From Amycolatopsis orientalis DSM 43388 (lineage in GTDB: Bacteria; Actinomycetota; Actinomycetes; Mycobacteriales; Pseudonocardiaceae): 64,000 bases of DNA. Below the pieces are notes generated by a model that was given only the letters and a program-made list of their open reading frames with translations, did not search any database and was not told where the DNA came from. The position numbers and the translations under genes were made by a program. Shown here one piece after another: positions 36,027 to 44,801 of this stretch. Every line of letters starts with the position of its first letter. The stretch's first letter is position 1. The DNA lies in assembly GCF_000411975.1 (NCBI RefSeq), contig NZ_ASXG01000048.1, forward strand, positions 1-64,000. The letters are read 5' to 3'.

Positions 36027-36455
36027 TCAGTCGCCGGAGTCCTCGACGAGCTTCAGGGAAATCGAGTTGATGCAGTACCGCTGGTCGGTCGGGGTCGGGT
36101 AGCCCTCGCCCTCGAACACGTGCCCGAGGTGGCTGTGGCACGAGGCGCACAGCACCTCGATGCGCCGCATGCCCATGGTGCGGTCCTCGCGCAGCAGCAC
36201 CGCGTCGGAGTCCGCCGGATCGTAGAACGACGGCCAGCCGCAGTGGCTTTCGAACTTCGTGTCGCTGCGGAACAGCTCCGCGCCGCAAGCCCGGCACTCG
36301 TACACGCCGGTGGTCTTGGTGTCGGTGTACTCGCCGGTGAACGGCCGTTCGGTGCCGGCTTGCCGGAGCACCGCGTACTCCTCGGGGGAAAGCTGCTCCC
36401 GCCATTCCTGCTCGGACTTCACCACGCGCGGAGTGGTGCCGACGACGGGTTTCAT
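36027..36455 (-). CDS. msrB: Peptide-methionine (R)-S-oxide reductase, 142 aa
   Basis: MsrB repairs methionine-R-sulfoxide in proteins. The zinc site is C54/C57 (CRAC) and C103/C106 (CASC); the catalytic Cys is C128 (RYCINS) and C72 (HCGWPS) may act as resolving Cys. Length is normal for a single-domain MsrB. The ATG at 36455 is preferred because GGAAGGG lies about 9 bases upstream. It is followed by its own terminator. The next gene upstream, a small membrane protein, ends only 19 bp away, so the two are probably cotranscribed. Confidence 0.93.
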   Translation of the reverse strand: MKPVVGTTPRVVKSEQEWREQLSPEEYAVLRQAGTERPFTGEYTDTKTTGVYECRACGAELFRSDTKFESHCGWPSFYDPADSDAVLLREDRTMGMRRIEVLCASCHSHLGHVFEGEGYPTPTDQRYCINSISLKLVEDSGD

Positions 36456-36474
36456 ACCTTTCACCCTTCCCACG

Positions 36475-36780
36475 TTACCTGGACAGGAAATCGACCGTGT
36501 GCAGCGCGATGTCCCAGGCGGTGACCAGCAGCCCGAGCACGATCAGCGCCGCGACCAGCGCGGACACCCAGTAGCGGAGCCCGCCGGTGCGGTTGCTGGA
36601 CTCGGCGAAGTCGGCGACCTGGTCCAGGCACGCCTCGACGGTGAAAGTCGGCCCGGTGCGCTCCATCCGGTCGAGATGGGCGGCGAACGCACGGGCCTCC
36701 GGGTCGTACGGATCCAGCCCGACCAGATCCTCGTGGAACCGAGGATTCCAGCCCGGCGGCAGAGCTCCGTTCTCGGCCAT
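36475..36780 (-). CDS. Small membrane-anchored hypothetical protein, 101 aa
   Basis: The soluble N-terminal 65 residues are acidic and without Cys clusters; a single hydrophobic helix at about residues 73-93 would anchor the C-terminus. I do not recognise the family. The ATG at 36780 has GAGG very near it. The gene ends 19 bp upstream of msrB, suggesting cotranscription. It is separated from the kinase gene by about 50 bp. Confidence 0.6.
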   Translation of the reverse strand: MAENGALPPGWNPRFHEDLVGLDPYDPEARAFAAHLDRMERTGPTFTVEACLDQVADFAESSNRTGGLRYWVSALVAALIVLGLLVTAWDIALHTVDFLSR

Positions 36781-36830
36781 GCCTCAACGGTAGGCTATTC
36801 GCCCCGCTGTACCCACCTCTGCGGCGAGTG

Positions 36831-38486
36831 TCACTGAGCGGGAGTACCGCCCCCGAGGCGCGGGTCGCTGTTGATCATCAACGTGCCGTCCTCCGCGGCG
36901 ATGACCTGGACGACCTTCGGCGTCGGCGCGCCGCCTTTCGGCGTGAGAGTGATCTGGACGTCGACGGAGCCGTCTGCGTTGTTTTGGTGCTTGTAAACGC
37001 TTGCGCCCTTGTAGGAAGACAGCCCGTTCTGCGCCCAGTAAGAGGCGAACGAGGCTTCATCGCCAAAAGCTGCCTGCGCCGACGGGGTCAGCATCGCCCA
37101 GGCGCCAGGCGACCCGGCACTCGAGTAGAAGTCCACGACCCGGTCGCCCGCGGGCCCCCACTGCACGTTGCCGCTGGACTTGACCGGCGGTGCCGACGAA
37201 CTCGGCGTGGTCGACGGACTCGCCGGAGCGGAGGAGTTGCTCACCGGCGGCTGTGCGTTGTTCGTCGAAGGCCCGCCCTTGCCCTGGCTGCTGCTGAGCA
37301 CCAGGAACACCACCAACGCCACCACGACCACCGCCGCGGCCCCGCCGGCGAGGAGCGCCATCTTCTTCTTCCGCGCGGCAGCAGGCGAAACCCGCTCCCC
37401 GGACCCGGCACCGGAGTAATTCGGCGCAGCAGCAGTAGGCGTCGGCCGCACCGCGGGCTGCGGGCGCGGCGGGGTGTTCGCCGGGGGAGCGGGACGCGAA
37501 GGCGAGCCCATCGGCATGAACGCCGCAGTCGGCGTGCGCGGCGGGTTCGACGGAGCCTTCGGGGCAGCTGCCGCAGCCGCCGGAGCAGCTGTCCGCGCCC
37601 ACGGCGGACGCGACCCGTTGCTCCCGGGTGTGCGGTTGCCCGACAGCAATTGCAGCGGCGCGGCCGGTTCCCCGGACGCCAGCGCGGCCAGCCGCTCCCG
37701 TGCCTCGGCCATGGTCGGCCGCTCGGAAGCTTCGCTGCGCAGCAGGCTCATCAGCAATGCGGTCGCCGGGCCGGCCTGCGACGGCGGGTTGACCTGGCCG
37801 TTCGCCGCCGCGTACAGCAACGCGAGCTGGTTCGTGGTGTTGCCGTACGGGGTTTGTCCCTCGATCGCCTGGTACAGCGTCGCGCCGAGGGCGAAGACGT
37901 CCGAGCTGGGCACCGGGTCGGCGCCGCGGGCCAGTTCGGGCGCGAGGTAGGCCGGGGTGCCGCCGATCAGGCCGGTCTGGGTGAGCGTCATGTCGCCGGC
38001 GGCGCGGGAGATGCCGAAGTCGGTGATCTTCGCGGTGCCGGTTTCGTCGATGAGGATGTTGCCGGGCTTGACGTCGCGGTGCACGATCCCGGCGCGGTGC
38101 GCGGCCACGAGCGCCGCGGCGACCTGTTCGCCGATCCGCGCGACCTGGCCGACCGGCAGCGTGCCCTTCTCCGCCAGCACCGCGGACAGGCTCGGGCCGT
38201 TGAGGTACTCCATCACGAGGCACGGGTCGCCGCCGTGCTCGGCGATGTCGAACACCACGATCGCGTTGGGGTGCTGGAAGCGGGCGGCGTTCTTGGCCTC
38301 GCGCATGGCGCGCTGGCGCATGTTGTCGCGTTCGGCCTCGGAGACGCCCGGCTGCGGCAGGATCTGCTTGATCGCCACGGACCGCTCCAGGCGCACGTCC
38401 ACAGCGCGCCACACCACGCCCATGGCACCGCTACCAATGTGCTCGACGAGGCGGTAGTGCCCCGCGATCAGCTGCCCGGTGTCGAT
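36831..38486 (-). CDS. Membrane Ser/Thr protein kinase, about 551 aa, no canonical start codon
   Basis: The kinase domain runs from a glycine loop (IGSGAMG) through the ATP-binding Lys (AIK), HRDVKPGN catalytic loop and DFGIS, up to the PASTA-less C-terminus. It is followed by a Pro/Ala-rich linker, one TM helix (about residue 355-375, ALLAGGAAAVVVVALVVFLVL) and an extracellular domain. A canonical ATG exists only at 38423, inside the glycine loop. An upstream frame without ATG, GTG or TTG carries IDTGQLIAGHYRLVEHIG. The most likely start is ATC at 38486, eight bases after AGGAG; CTG at 38471 is an alternative. Unusual start, or sequence error. Confidence 0.75.
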   Translation of the reverse strand: MDTGQLIAGHYRLVEHIGSGAMGVVWRAVDVRLERSVAIKQILPQPGVSEAERDNMRQRAMREAKNAARFQHPNAIVVFDIAEHGGDPCLVMEYLNGPSLSAVLAEKGTLPVGQVARIGEQVAAALVAAHRAGIVHRDVKPGNILIDETGTAKITDFGISRAAGDMTLTQTGLIGGTPAYLAPELARGADPVPSSDVFALGATLYQAIEGQTPYGNTTNQLALLYAAANGQVNPPSQAGPATALLMSLLRSEASERPTMAEARERLAALASGEPAAPLQLLSGNRTPGSNGSRPPWARTAAPAAAAAAPKAPSNPPRTPTAAFMPMGSPSRPAPPANTPPRPQPAVRPTPTAAAPNYSGAGSGERVSPAAARKKKMALLAGGAAAVVVVALVVFLVLSSSQGKGGPSTNNAQPPVSNSSAPASPSTTPSSSAPPVKSSGNVQWGPAGDRVVDFYSSAGSPGAWAMLTPSAQAAFGDEASFASYWAQNGLSSYKGASVYKHQNNADGSVDVQITLTPKGGAPTPKVVQVIAAEDGTLMINSDPRLGGGTPAQ

Positions 38487-38588
38487 GACGCCCGCTCCTG
38501 ACGAAAGTCCCGTGATCGTGGTCGTGCGCAGCGCGGATACCCCTCGCGCACCCGAACGAGTGTAGCGGTCGGAAGTACCTGCCCGCCG

Positions 38589-39263
38589 TCAGCCAGCCGG
38601 TGCCGACGGCACGGGCGCCTCCGGTTCGGCGGCGGGGACGCGCTTCCGCAGCACCCGCACCAATCCTGCCGCACCGAGCGCCGCGAAGACCGCGTAGCAA
38701 GCCAGCAAGGCAGGCGGCGTGTCGCCGGTCAGCGCGTCCGCGAAAACGACCACCGCGACCGTCCCGGGGACGCTCCCGAGCGCCGTTCCGGCAAGGTACG
38801 GAAGGAGTTTCACGGACGAAACGCCGCAGAGGTAGTTCATCGCCGAAAACGGGACGACCGGGATCAACCGCAGCGACGTGATGGCGAGCACGCCGCCGTC
38901 GGAGAGCCGGTCGTTGACCGCCCGCACCGGCGCGCGGTGCAGGTGCCGCAGGATCAAGTCCCGGCCGAGCAGCCGGGCCAGCCCGTACGCGAGCGCCGCG
39001 GCGATCGTGGTGGCCGCCAGGGCGATGAACACTCCCGCGACGCTGCCGACGAGCAACCCGGCAGCCAGGTTGAACACCGTGCGCGGGATCGGCGCGACGG
39101 TGAGCAGCGAGTACGCGACAAGGAGCACGAGCGGAGTCATCGATCCGGTCGCCGCGGCCCAGGCGCGCAGCTGCGCCGGTCCCGGAATCGGCAGCCACAG
39201 CGCGGCGGCGCAAAGAAGAGCCAGCACGGCCAGGGCGACGATCAGCTTGGTTCTCCCGGACAC
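38589..39263 (-). CDS. VTT-domain (TVP38/TMEM64, DedA-like) membrane protein, 224 aa
   Basis: About five or six hydrophobic helices with the VTT pattern: a helix before APIPRTVFNLAAG and the conserved re-entrant FSAMNYLCGVSSV segment typical of SNARE-associated/DedA-type proteins. Members take part in membrane lipid scrambling or homeostasis. GTG at 39263 is chosen; an in-frame GTG at 39281 exists. It is divergent from the polymerase-domain gene with only 37 bp between them, so the promoters overlap. Confidence 0.82.
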   Translation of the reverse strand: MSGRTKLIVALAVLALLCAAALWLPIPGPAQLRAWAAATGSMTPLVLLVAYSLLTVAPIPRTVFNLAAGLLVGSVAGVFIALAATTIAAALAYGLARLLGRDLILRHLHRAPVRAVNDRLSDGGVLAITSLRLIPVVPFSAMNYLCGVSSVKLLPYLAGTALGSVPGTVAVVVFADALTGDTPPALLACYAVFAALGAAGLVRVLRKRVPAAEPEAPVPSAPAG

Positions 39264-39300
39264 GCCGCCACGGTACGGCACTCGCGGCTACGGTGGCGCC

Positions 39301-40323
39301 ATGCCCAAAAACGGCGATCCGGTCGAGTACCAGGTGGGGGAGCGCACCGTCCGGGTGTCGAGCCCGGACAAGGTCTATTTCCCCGAACGCGGCATCACGA
39401 AGCGGCAGGTGGTCGAGTACTACCTCGCGGTGGCCGGCCCGTTGCTGCGGGCGATCGGCGAACGGCCGACCACGCTGAAGCGGTACGTCGACGGCGTCAC
39501 CGGCGAATGGTTCTACGCCAAGCGCGTGCCCAAAGGCGCGCCGGACTGGCTCGAGACCGCGCGGATCACCTTCCCGTCCGGCCGCACCGCCGACGAGGTC
39601 TGCCCGACCGAGCCCGCGGTGTTCGCCTGGGCGGCCAATCTCGGCACTTTCGACTTCCACCCGTGGCCGGTCCGCCGCTCGGACGTCGACCGTCCGGACG
39701 AACTGCGGATCGACGTCGACCCGCCGGAACGCGCCGGGTTCGCCGACGCGGTCGAGGTCGCCGGCGTGGTCCGCGAGGTGCTCGCCGACGCCGGGCTCAC
39801 CGGCTACCCGAAGACGTCGGGCGGCCGCGGCGTGCACGTCCTCGTGCGGATCCGCCCGGAATGGGACTTCATCGCGGTGCGGCACGCGGTGATCGCGCTC
39901 GGCCGCGAGGTCGAACGGCGGATTCCGGACAAGGCGACGGTCTCCTGGTGGAAGGAAGAACGCGGCGGCCGCGTCTTCCTCGACTACAACCAGGCCGCGC
40001 GAGACCGGACGGTCGCCTCGTCGTGGTCGGTGCGCGGCACGCCGCGAGCGACTGTGTCGACGCCGCTGACCTGGGATTTGCTCGCGGACGTCGACCCGGA
40101 CGACTTCGACGTGCTGACCGTCCCCGATTTCCTCGCCAAGCACGGCGACCTGCACGCGCCGATGGACGAGGAGGCATTCGGTCTCGAGACGCTGCTGGAT
40201 TGGTACGAGCGCGACGACCGGGACCTCGGCGGCGCGGAACTGCCGTATCCGCCGGACTACCCCAAGATGCCCGGCGAACCGAAACGGGTGCAGCCGAGCA
40301 AGGCCCGATCCGACCAGGCGTGA
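39301..40323 (+). CDS. Stand-alone LigD-type polymerase/primase domain protein, 340 aa
   Basis: The protein corresponds to the polymerase (PolDom) part of LigD, a primase-polymerase used in NHEJ or base-excision repair in actinobacteria. Metal-binding acids are D138 and D140 (RIDVDP), and the NTP-contact segment follows (SGGRGVHVLVR, WWKEERGG). No ligase or nuclease domain is attached. A LigC-type ligase lies at 50870-51943 in this window, but a Ku gene is not. The ATG at 39301 is preceded by the divergent VTT gene. Confidence 0.9.
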   Translation: MPKNGDPVEYQVGERTVRVSSPDKVYFPERGITKRQVVEYYLAVAGPLLRAIGERPTTLKRYVDGVTGEWFYAKRVPKGAPDWLETARITFPSGRTADEVCPTEPAVFAWAANLGTFDFHPWPVRRSDVDRPDELRIDVDPPERAGFADAVEVAGVVREVLADAGLTGYPKTSGGRGVHVLVRIRPEWDFIAVRHAVIALGREVERRIPDKATVSWWKEERGGRVFLDYNQAARDRTVASSWSVRGTPRATVSTPLTWDLLADVDPDDFDVLTVPDFLAKHGDLHAPMDEEAFGLETLLDWYERDDRDLGGAELPYPPDYPKMPGEPKRVQPSKARSDQA

Positions 40324-40341
40324 CCGACTGGTCGCCGGTTG

Positions 40342-40360
40342 TGATCACTCTCGGTGATCA
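40342..40360. promoter_or_regulatory. Palindrome upstream of the DUF6221 gene
   Basis: TGATCAC-TCTCG-GTGATCA is a perfect 7-bp inverted repeat with a 5-bp centre, in the 192-bp gap before the DUF6221 gene. TTACCCT near 40419 may be a -10 region. This may be an operator; no regulator is adjacent. Confidence 0.45.
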
Positions 40361-40515
40361 ACATCGCGGTGGATTCCCCCGGTGTTTCCGCAGGTCGCAC
40401 TCAATTTTTCGAGGTCGATTACCCTGGAGAGCACCGCTGGGTGGTAACGCGCTGGGGTCGAGGTGCGACTATTGCCGGGGCCGGAGGGGAGCCGGGACCG
40501 GAGGAGGGAGACGTC

Positions 40516-40908
40516 GTGGACGACCTGATCGCGTTCCTCGCCGCGCGCGTCGGACAGCGGCAGGCGCTGATCATGCAGGCGGTGCAGAAGGGCAAGTCCG
40601 GCGAACCGCTCACCCGCGGCGAAGCCAAGGTCGGGCTGGAGGAGCGGGTCCGCTCCCTCGGCGACCTCGAACTCGACGTGGTCAACCAGATGATCAACGA
40701 GATCGAGGCGACGCGGCGGATCATGCTCGCGCATCGGACTACGGTGTCGGAGAAGGTGCCCGGGTTCCCGCTGTACGGCAGCGAGTACTGGTGTGAGACC
40801 TGCCATGTGCCCGCGGACGAGGCCGGGTCGAATTGGTGCTTGACGCTTCGGCTGCTGGCGTTGCCGTATGCGGATCATCCGGATTACAGCGAGCGGTGGC
40901 GGCCGTGA
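40516..40908 (+). CDS. DUF6221-family protein, 130 aa
   Basis: The GTG at 40516 has GGAGGAGGGAG upstream and gives an N-terminus VDDLIAFLAARV, the usual opening of DUF6221 proteins; the longer frame from 40354 would add a low-likelihood extension. Near the C-terminus is a Cys pair (WCETCHVPAD) and a third Cys (SNWCL) that could form a metal site. The function of the family is unknown, and members are scattered in actinomycete genomes and phages. The gene is followed by the long hairpin at 41006-41069. Confidence 0.75.
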   Translation: MDDLIAFLAARVGQRQALIMQAVQKGKSGEPLTRGEAKVGLEERVRSLGDLELDVVNQMINEIEATRRIMLAHRTTVSEKVPGFPLYGSEYWCETCHVPADEAGSNWCLTLRLLALPYADHPDYSERWRP

Positions 40909-41005
40909 TCCTGATCCGGGGGTAGCTCGTCGGCTCGTCTCGTCGCCTGGCGGCGACATTGCGGGTGAGTGGTTGCGTGGGGCACCCCGAAGCTGATTGT
41001 GACGA

Positions 41006-41069
41006 CGGCGCGGAGGTGCTTGTCAAGGCGGGAAAGATGCCTTGACAAGCACCTCCACGCCGCGTTTTT
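41006..41069 (+). terminator. Strong intrinsic terminator, 18-bp perfect stem plus extension
   Basis: The arms 41012-41029 and 41039-41056 are perfectly complementary (18 bp) with a 9-base loop. The stem extends, after one mismatch, by five more pairs (41006-41010 with 41058-41062). A run of five T follows at 41065-41069. This is a strong plus-strand terminator after the DUF6221 gene. Confidence 0.85.
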
Positions 41070-41101
41070 GGCTTCGTATCGGGGTGCAGGGCCGGGGCTG
41101 G

Positions 41102-41169
41102 GTGCCTCGATGGGTGGGTGCTTTGGCGGCGGTCGGTGCTTCGATGGGTGGGTGTTTCGGTGGCGGTCG
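41102..41169. repeat. Two copies of a 34-bp tandem repeat
   Basis: Units 41102-41135 and 41136-41169 share the sequence GTGC(C/T)TCGATGGGTGGGTG plus a similar GGCGGTCG end. They lie in the gap between the DUF6221 terminator and the LLM gene. Confidence 0.65.
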
Positions 41170-41225
41170 CGTGATGGGACTAGCGGCGGCGGGGCGGTCG
41201 GGTGGGTGGTCCGTGAAGGGCTCCT

Positions 41226-41311
41226 TGAGGGAATCCAAGTCCGTGAAGGGGTCCCGCACGGCCATTGGCGGGGCGTGAGGGGAACCGTGAGGGAATCAGA
41301 GTCCGTGAAGG
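41226..41311. repeat. Interspersed 24-bp repeat, two copies
   Basis: TGAGGGAATC..AGTCCGTGAAGG occurs at 41226-41249 and 41288-41311 (22 of 24 bases alike, 62 bp apart). Similar GTGAAGG/GAGTCCGTGA elements are, from memory, frequent in intergenic DNA of Amycolatopsis. The remaining bases of the 40909-41397 gap show no gene. Confidence 0.6.
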
Positions 41312-41397
41312 TGGCCCTCACGGGAGAGCGGTCTCGGGGCCAACCTGAGGGGCGTCGGGGCGGGAATTCAGCTTGCGCGGAAGGCGTTGCGGCAAGC

Positions 41398-42396
41398 GTG
41401 GACGTTCCGATTTCCGTGCTGGACCGGTCGCCTGTGCGGCGAGGGCGGGGGACCGCGCAGGCGATCCGGGACACCGTCGCGTTCGCGCGCGACATCGAAA
41501 AGCTTGGCTACCACCGGTTCTGGGTGTCCGAACATCACGGCGTGCCGGGCGTCGCCGGGTCTTCGCCTGCGGTGCTCGCGTCGGCCGTCGCCTCGGCGAC
41601 CTCGCGAATCCGAGTCGGCTCCGGGGGCGTGATGCTCCCTAATCATCGGCCGCTCGTGGTCGCGGAGCAGTTCGGGATTCTGGAGTCCTTGTTCCCCGGG
41701 CGGATCGACCTCGGCATCGGGCGGTCGGTCGGGTTCATCGAGCCGGTGCGGCGGGCGCTCGGGCAGGGCAAGGACGCGGCGGACGGCTTCGACGGTCAGG
41801 TCCGCGAACTTCTCGCCTTCTTCCAGGGCGAGCACGACGGCGTCCACGCGATCCCGGCCGAAGGGCTGTCGGTGCCGGTGTTTCTGCTCGCGACCGGTGC
41901 GGGAGCGGATCTCGCCGCGGGATTGGGATTGCCGCTGGTGATCGCGCCCGCGCATGGCCAGCGTGCGATGGCGGAGGCGATTTCGCGGTACCGCGAAACG
42001 TTCCGGTCCGATGTGGACGATCCCTATGTCGTCGTGTCGACAGCCGTCGCGGTGGCGGACACCGCCGAGGACGCTCGCCAGCTCCTGGTGCCCGAGGCAT
42101 GGTCCACTGTGTACTCGCGCAGCCATGGCGTGTTCCCGCCGCTCTCGCCCGCGGACGAGATTGTGGCTCTGCCGATGACCGACCGGGAACGCCGCCGGTT
42201 GGACGACACGTTGGCCGGGCAAATCAGCGGTACTCCGGACGAGGTCGGCGCGCGTCTCGCGGAGCTGGTCGCCGTGACGGGGGCGGACGAGTTGCTCGTC
42301 AGCACCAGCACCTACGACCCCGCCGCGCGCGTCGAATCGTTCGCTGCGCTCGCCGAGCTTGCTGGTTTGCCCGTAGCGGAACGGCTTTCGGTTTAG
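41398..42396 (+). CDS. LLM-class (luciferase-like) flavin oxidoreductase, MsnO8-type, 332 aa
   Basis: A TIM-barrel luciferase-like monooxygenase with an N-terminal VSEHHGVPG motif and SGGVMLPNHRPLVVAEQFG, both diagnostic of the bacterial LLM subgroup. It would bind reduced FMN or F420. The GTG at 41398 is chosen because conserved sequence starts there (DVPISVLDRSP); the open frame extending to 40969 crosses the repeats. It ends convergently with a DinB-like gene, stops overlapping by four bases. Confidence 0.85.
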   Translation: MDVPISVLDRSPVRRGRGTAQAIRDTVAFARDIEKLGYHRFWVSEHHGVPGVAGSSPAVLASAVASATSRIRVGSGGVMLPNHRPLVVAEQFGILESLFPGRIDLGIGRSVGFIEPVRRALGQGKDAADGFDGQVRELLAFFQGEHDGVHAIPAEGLSVPVFLLATGAGADLAAGLGLPLVIAPAHGQRAMAEAISRYRETFRSDVDDPYVVVSTAVAVADTAEDARQLLVPEAWSTVYSRSHGVFPPLSPADEIVALPMTDRERRRLDDTLAGQISGTPDEVGARLAELVAVTGADELLVSTSTYDPAARVESFAALAELAGLPVAERLSV

Positions 42397-43049
42397 CCAA
42401 GGACGATCGGCAGCTTCTCCGCCAACGCGCCCAGCGCGGCCTTTTCCTCGTCCGTCGCGGCCCGGCGGCCGGTCGCTACCAGCAGCGCGCTTCGGTCGTC
42501 CAGCGACGACGGCAGCGGCGAACCCAGCGCCGTCTCCACGGTCCGTCGGGTCGCGGCCAGGCAGTCCGCGTCCGGGCCGTCCACTCCGGACAGATGCAGG
42601 ACCAGGTCCAAGTGGTGCAACGTGGCTTCCACGACGTAGGTCTCGAAATAGTCCGCGACCGTCAGCACGTAATCGCGGGTTTCGACCCGCGCCGCCGGGT
42701 CCGCGAGCGCTGCGGCGCGTCCCGCTGCCTGGGCCAGGTCGTCGAAGTGGTGCACCAGCCCGGCCGGGGTGCCGTAGCTGACCGCCGCGCGGCGGGTGAA
42801 CAGGCTTTCCGGCTCGGCGCCGGTCGGCAGGTCGTTGCTGAGTTCCCAGTATTGGGCGGCGGTGTGCGTCGGCTCCGCTTCGGACGGGGTCGCGAGCGTG
42901 ATCAGGATGTCCTGCGCGTCTATGACCAGGTGGAACACCAGATCCTGCACCAGCCAGCCGGCGCAGCCGGACGGGGCCGCCCACTGCCCGCCTTCCAGCG
43001 ATTTCACGGCATTCTGAAGTGCGTTCCAGGAGCGGAAGAAGAGATCCAC
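42393..43049 (-). CDS. DinB-fold / maleylpyruvate isomerase N-terminal domain protein, 218 aa
   Basis: A four-helix DinB/MDMPI-type protein: conserved WLVQDLVFHLVIDAQD (His in helix 2) and VEATLHHLDLVLHL (His-His) that could form a metal site. In actinomycetes such proteins are mycothiol-dependent transferases or isomerases. GTG at 43049 or 43058 are possible starts. Its stop overlaps the convergent LLM gene. It is not clearly linked to the proline genes next to it. Confidence 0.78.
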   Translation of the reverse strand: MDLFFRSWNALQNAVKSLEGGQWAAPSGCAGWLVQDLVFHLVIDAQDILITLATPSEAEPTHTAAQYWELSNDLPTGAEPESLFTRRAAVSYGTPAGLVHHFDDLAQAAGRAAALADPAARVETRDYVLTVADYFETYVVEATLHHLDLVLHLSGVDGPDADCLAATRRTVETALGSPLPSSLDDRSALLVATGRRAATDEEKAALGALAEKLPIVLG

Positions 43050-43091
43050 AACGCCCACCCTAGCGAGCGCGAACCCCCGCGGCATCCGGTT

Positions 43092-44684
43092 TTACAGCCG
43101 CAGCAACAGTTCGGTGAGCAGCCGCTGAGCGGGATCAGCCAGGTCGATCCCGGACACCTCCGACGCCCGCCGCACCCGGTAGCGCACGGTGTTCGGGTGG
43201 ATGTTCAGCGAGCGGGCGGCGGTGCGGACGTCCCCGAAAGCGTTCAAATACGCCAGTACCGCGGGGATCAGAATGTCGCCGTGCTCGGCGTCGTGGGCGC
43301 GCAGTTCGGCGAGTCGCGGATCGCGCAGGCGGGGCTGATCTCCCAAGTAGGCCAACACTTCCGACAACAGCACGTCCGCCCGGACGTCAGCCAGCGACGC
43401 GACGTCGGACGGCCAATGCCCGCGCGTCATCGCCATCAGCACCCGGTCGGCATCGCCACGCGAGAGCGCTGCGTCCGACAGCCTCGGCACAATTCCGCCG
43501 AGCGCGGCGCGGACGGGCGTGTCGAGGTGTTTCCGTGCCGCCCCAACGATTTCCTTCGCCAACGCCAGCACAGCGGCATCCGAGTGCTCCGGCAGGTCCG
43601 GCAGCAGCGCGTACACCCGGCCGCCGAGCACGCTCACGAGCGCGGTCCGCCGGTAAGCCGCGGTGTGCACGGCAATCAGGTGCACCAGTTCAGCCCGGCG
43701 CAGCAAGCGGTCGGAAGCGGCGGCCGACTGCTGCCGCGAAAGCGTGAAGGCCAGAACCTGAGCTGGACGCGCCGGATCGGCGCCGATGTCGTCCGCCACG
43801 GACTCGGCGTCGACGCGTCCCTCCAGCAACCCGGCCAGCAGATCCTCGCGCAGCCGAAGCTGCGGATCGGGCAGGGTGCGCGCGCGGATCAGTTGCGGGG
43901 CAAGCGTTCGGCTGGCGCCGAGCAGGGCGACCTCGGCTTGCTCGGTCAGCGGTTGCGCGCCTTCCTGCACCCAGATCGTGCCGAGCGGCTGCGACCCGGC
44001 GTGGATCCCGGCGGCGATGCGGCGGCGAATGCCCAGCTCCGGGCGCTCCTCCACGCGCACGATTCCTTCGCCGGCCCGCAACCGCTGGTAGACGCCCCAT
44101 TCGCGGAGGATCGCGAGGTACCGTTCCGGCCCTTCGCGGCCCAGGATCGACAAGCGCCGCAGCTCGTCGACCTCGTCTCCGGCTCGCGAATACGCCAGCA
44201 CGCGGCTCGCGGTGTCTTCGATGCTGACCAGGCCGCCGGTGAGCGTCGCGACCGTCTGCGCGAGCGCGAACAGGTCGCCGAGCACCTCGCCGGTTTCCGC
44301 TTCGCCGCCCGCTCGGGCCGCGTCGACCACCCCTCGCGCCAGCGCTTCGACCTGCTCCCACCGTGCTTCCGCGCCGACGGTGAGCAGCGCGACGCCCGCG
44401 TCTGCCGCGACGTCTGTGCCGCCTTCGCCCTTGACCGCCACCGCGGTCGCCCCGGCGCGTCCGGCCGCCCGGATCGCGGCAGCCGCCGACCGTCCTCGCG
44501 CGCCGATCACCAGGACCAGGTCGCCGGGATGCGTTTCCGGCGGGTCCTCGGGGTCGAGGATCACCACGTCCTGCACCGGAACGCCCAGCCCGCGCGGCGC
44601 GACGAGCACCCGCACGAGCGGTTCGCCGAGCGTCGCGAGCACGTGCCGCAGCGAGGCCCCGGCGAACGGTTCGGCGGCCGTCAT
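43092..44684 (-). CDS. pruC: PucR-family regulator of proline utilisation, 530 aa
   Basis: The protein has a GAF-like/PucR sensory N-terminal half, a GGDEF-like central CdaR domain and a C-terminal PucR HTH (NPNTVRYRVRRASEV). It is divergent from pruA-pruB with about 117 bp between. The mycobacterial counterpart, PruC (Rv1186c), lies next to pruA/pruB and controls proline catabolism; the same arrangement here supports the name. A TATGAT -10-like box lies on the minus strand near 44709-44714. Confidence 0.87.
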   Translation of the reverse strand: MTAAEPFAGASLRHVLATLGEPLVRVLVAPRGLGVPVQDVVILDPEDPPETHPGDLVLVIGARGRSAAAAIRAAGRAGATAVAVKGEGGTDVAADAGVALLTVGAEARWEQVEALARGVVDAARAGGEAETGEVLGDLFALAQTVATLTGGLVSIEDTASRVLAYSRAGDEVDELRRLSILGREGPERYLAILREWGVYQRLRAGEGIVRVEERPELGIRRRIAAGIHAGSQPLGTIWVQEGAQPLTEQAEVALLGASRTLAPQLIRARTLPDPQLRLREDLLAGLLEGRVDAESVADDIGADPARPAQVLAFTLSRQQSAAASDRLLRRAELVHLIAVHTAAYRRTALVSVLGGRVYALLPDLPEHSDAAVLALAKEIVGAARKHLDTPVRAALGGIVPRLSDAALSRGDADRVLMAMTRGHWPSDVASLADVRADVLLSEVLAYLGDQPRLRDPRLAELRAHDAEHGDILIPAVLAYLNAFGDVRTAARSLNIHPNTVRYRVRRASEVSGIDLADPAQRLLTELLLRL

Positions 44685-44801
44685 CGCGTAGGCCGATCGG
44701 ACAAAATCATATGGGCGATTCTAGCCGTTCGAACAAACCCCTGAACGCTGCGCAGAGTTATCTTTCGGGCATCCGACGAGTAAGCCAACGAGGGAGCCGC
44801 C

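Noticed and set aside
40969..41397. N-terminal extension of the LLM oxidoreductase
   Set aside because: The extra frame crosses the terminator and repeats and has no family similarity; GTG 41398 fits the conserved start.
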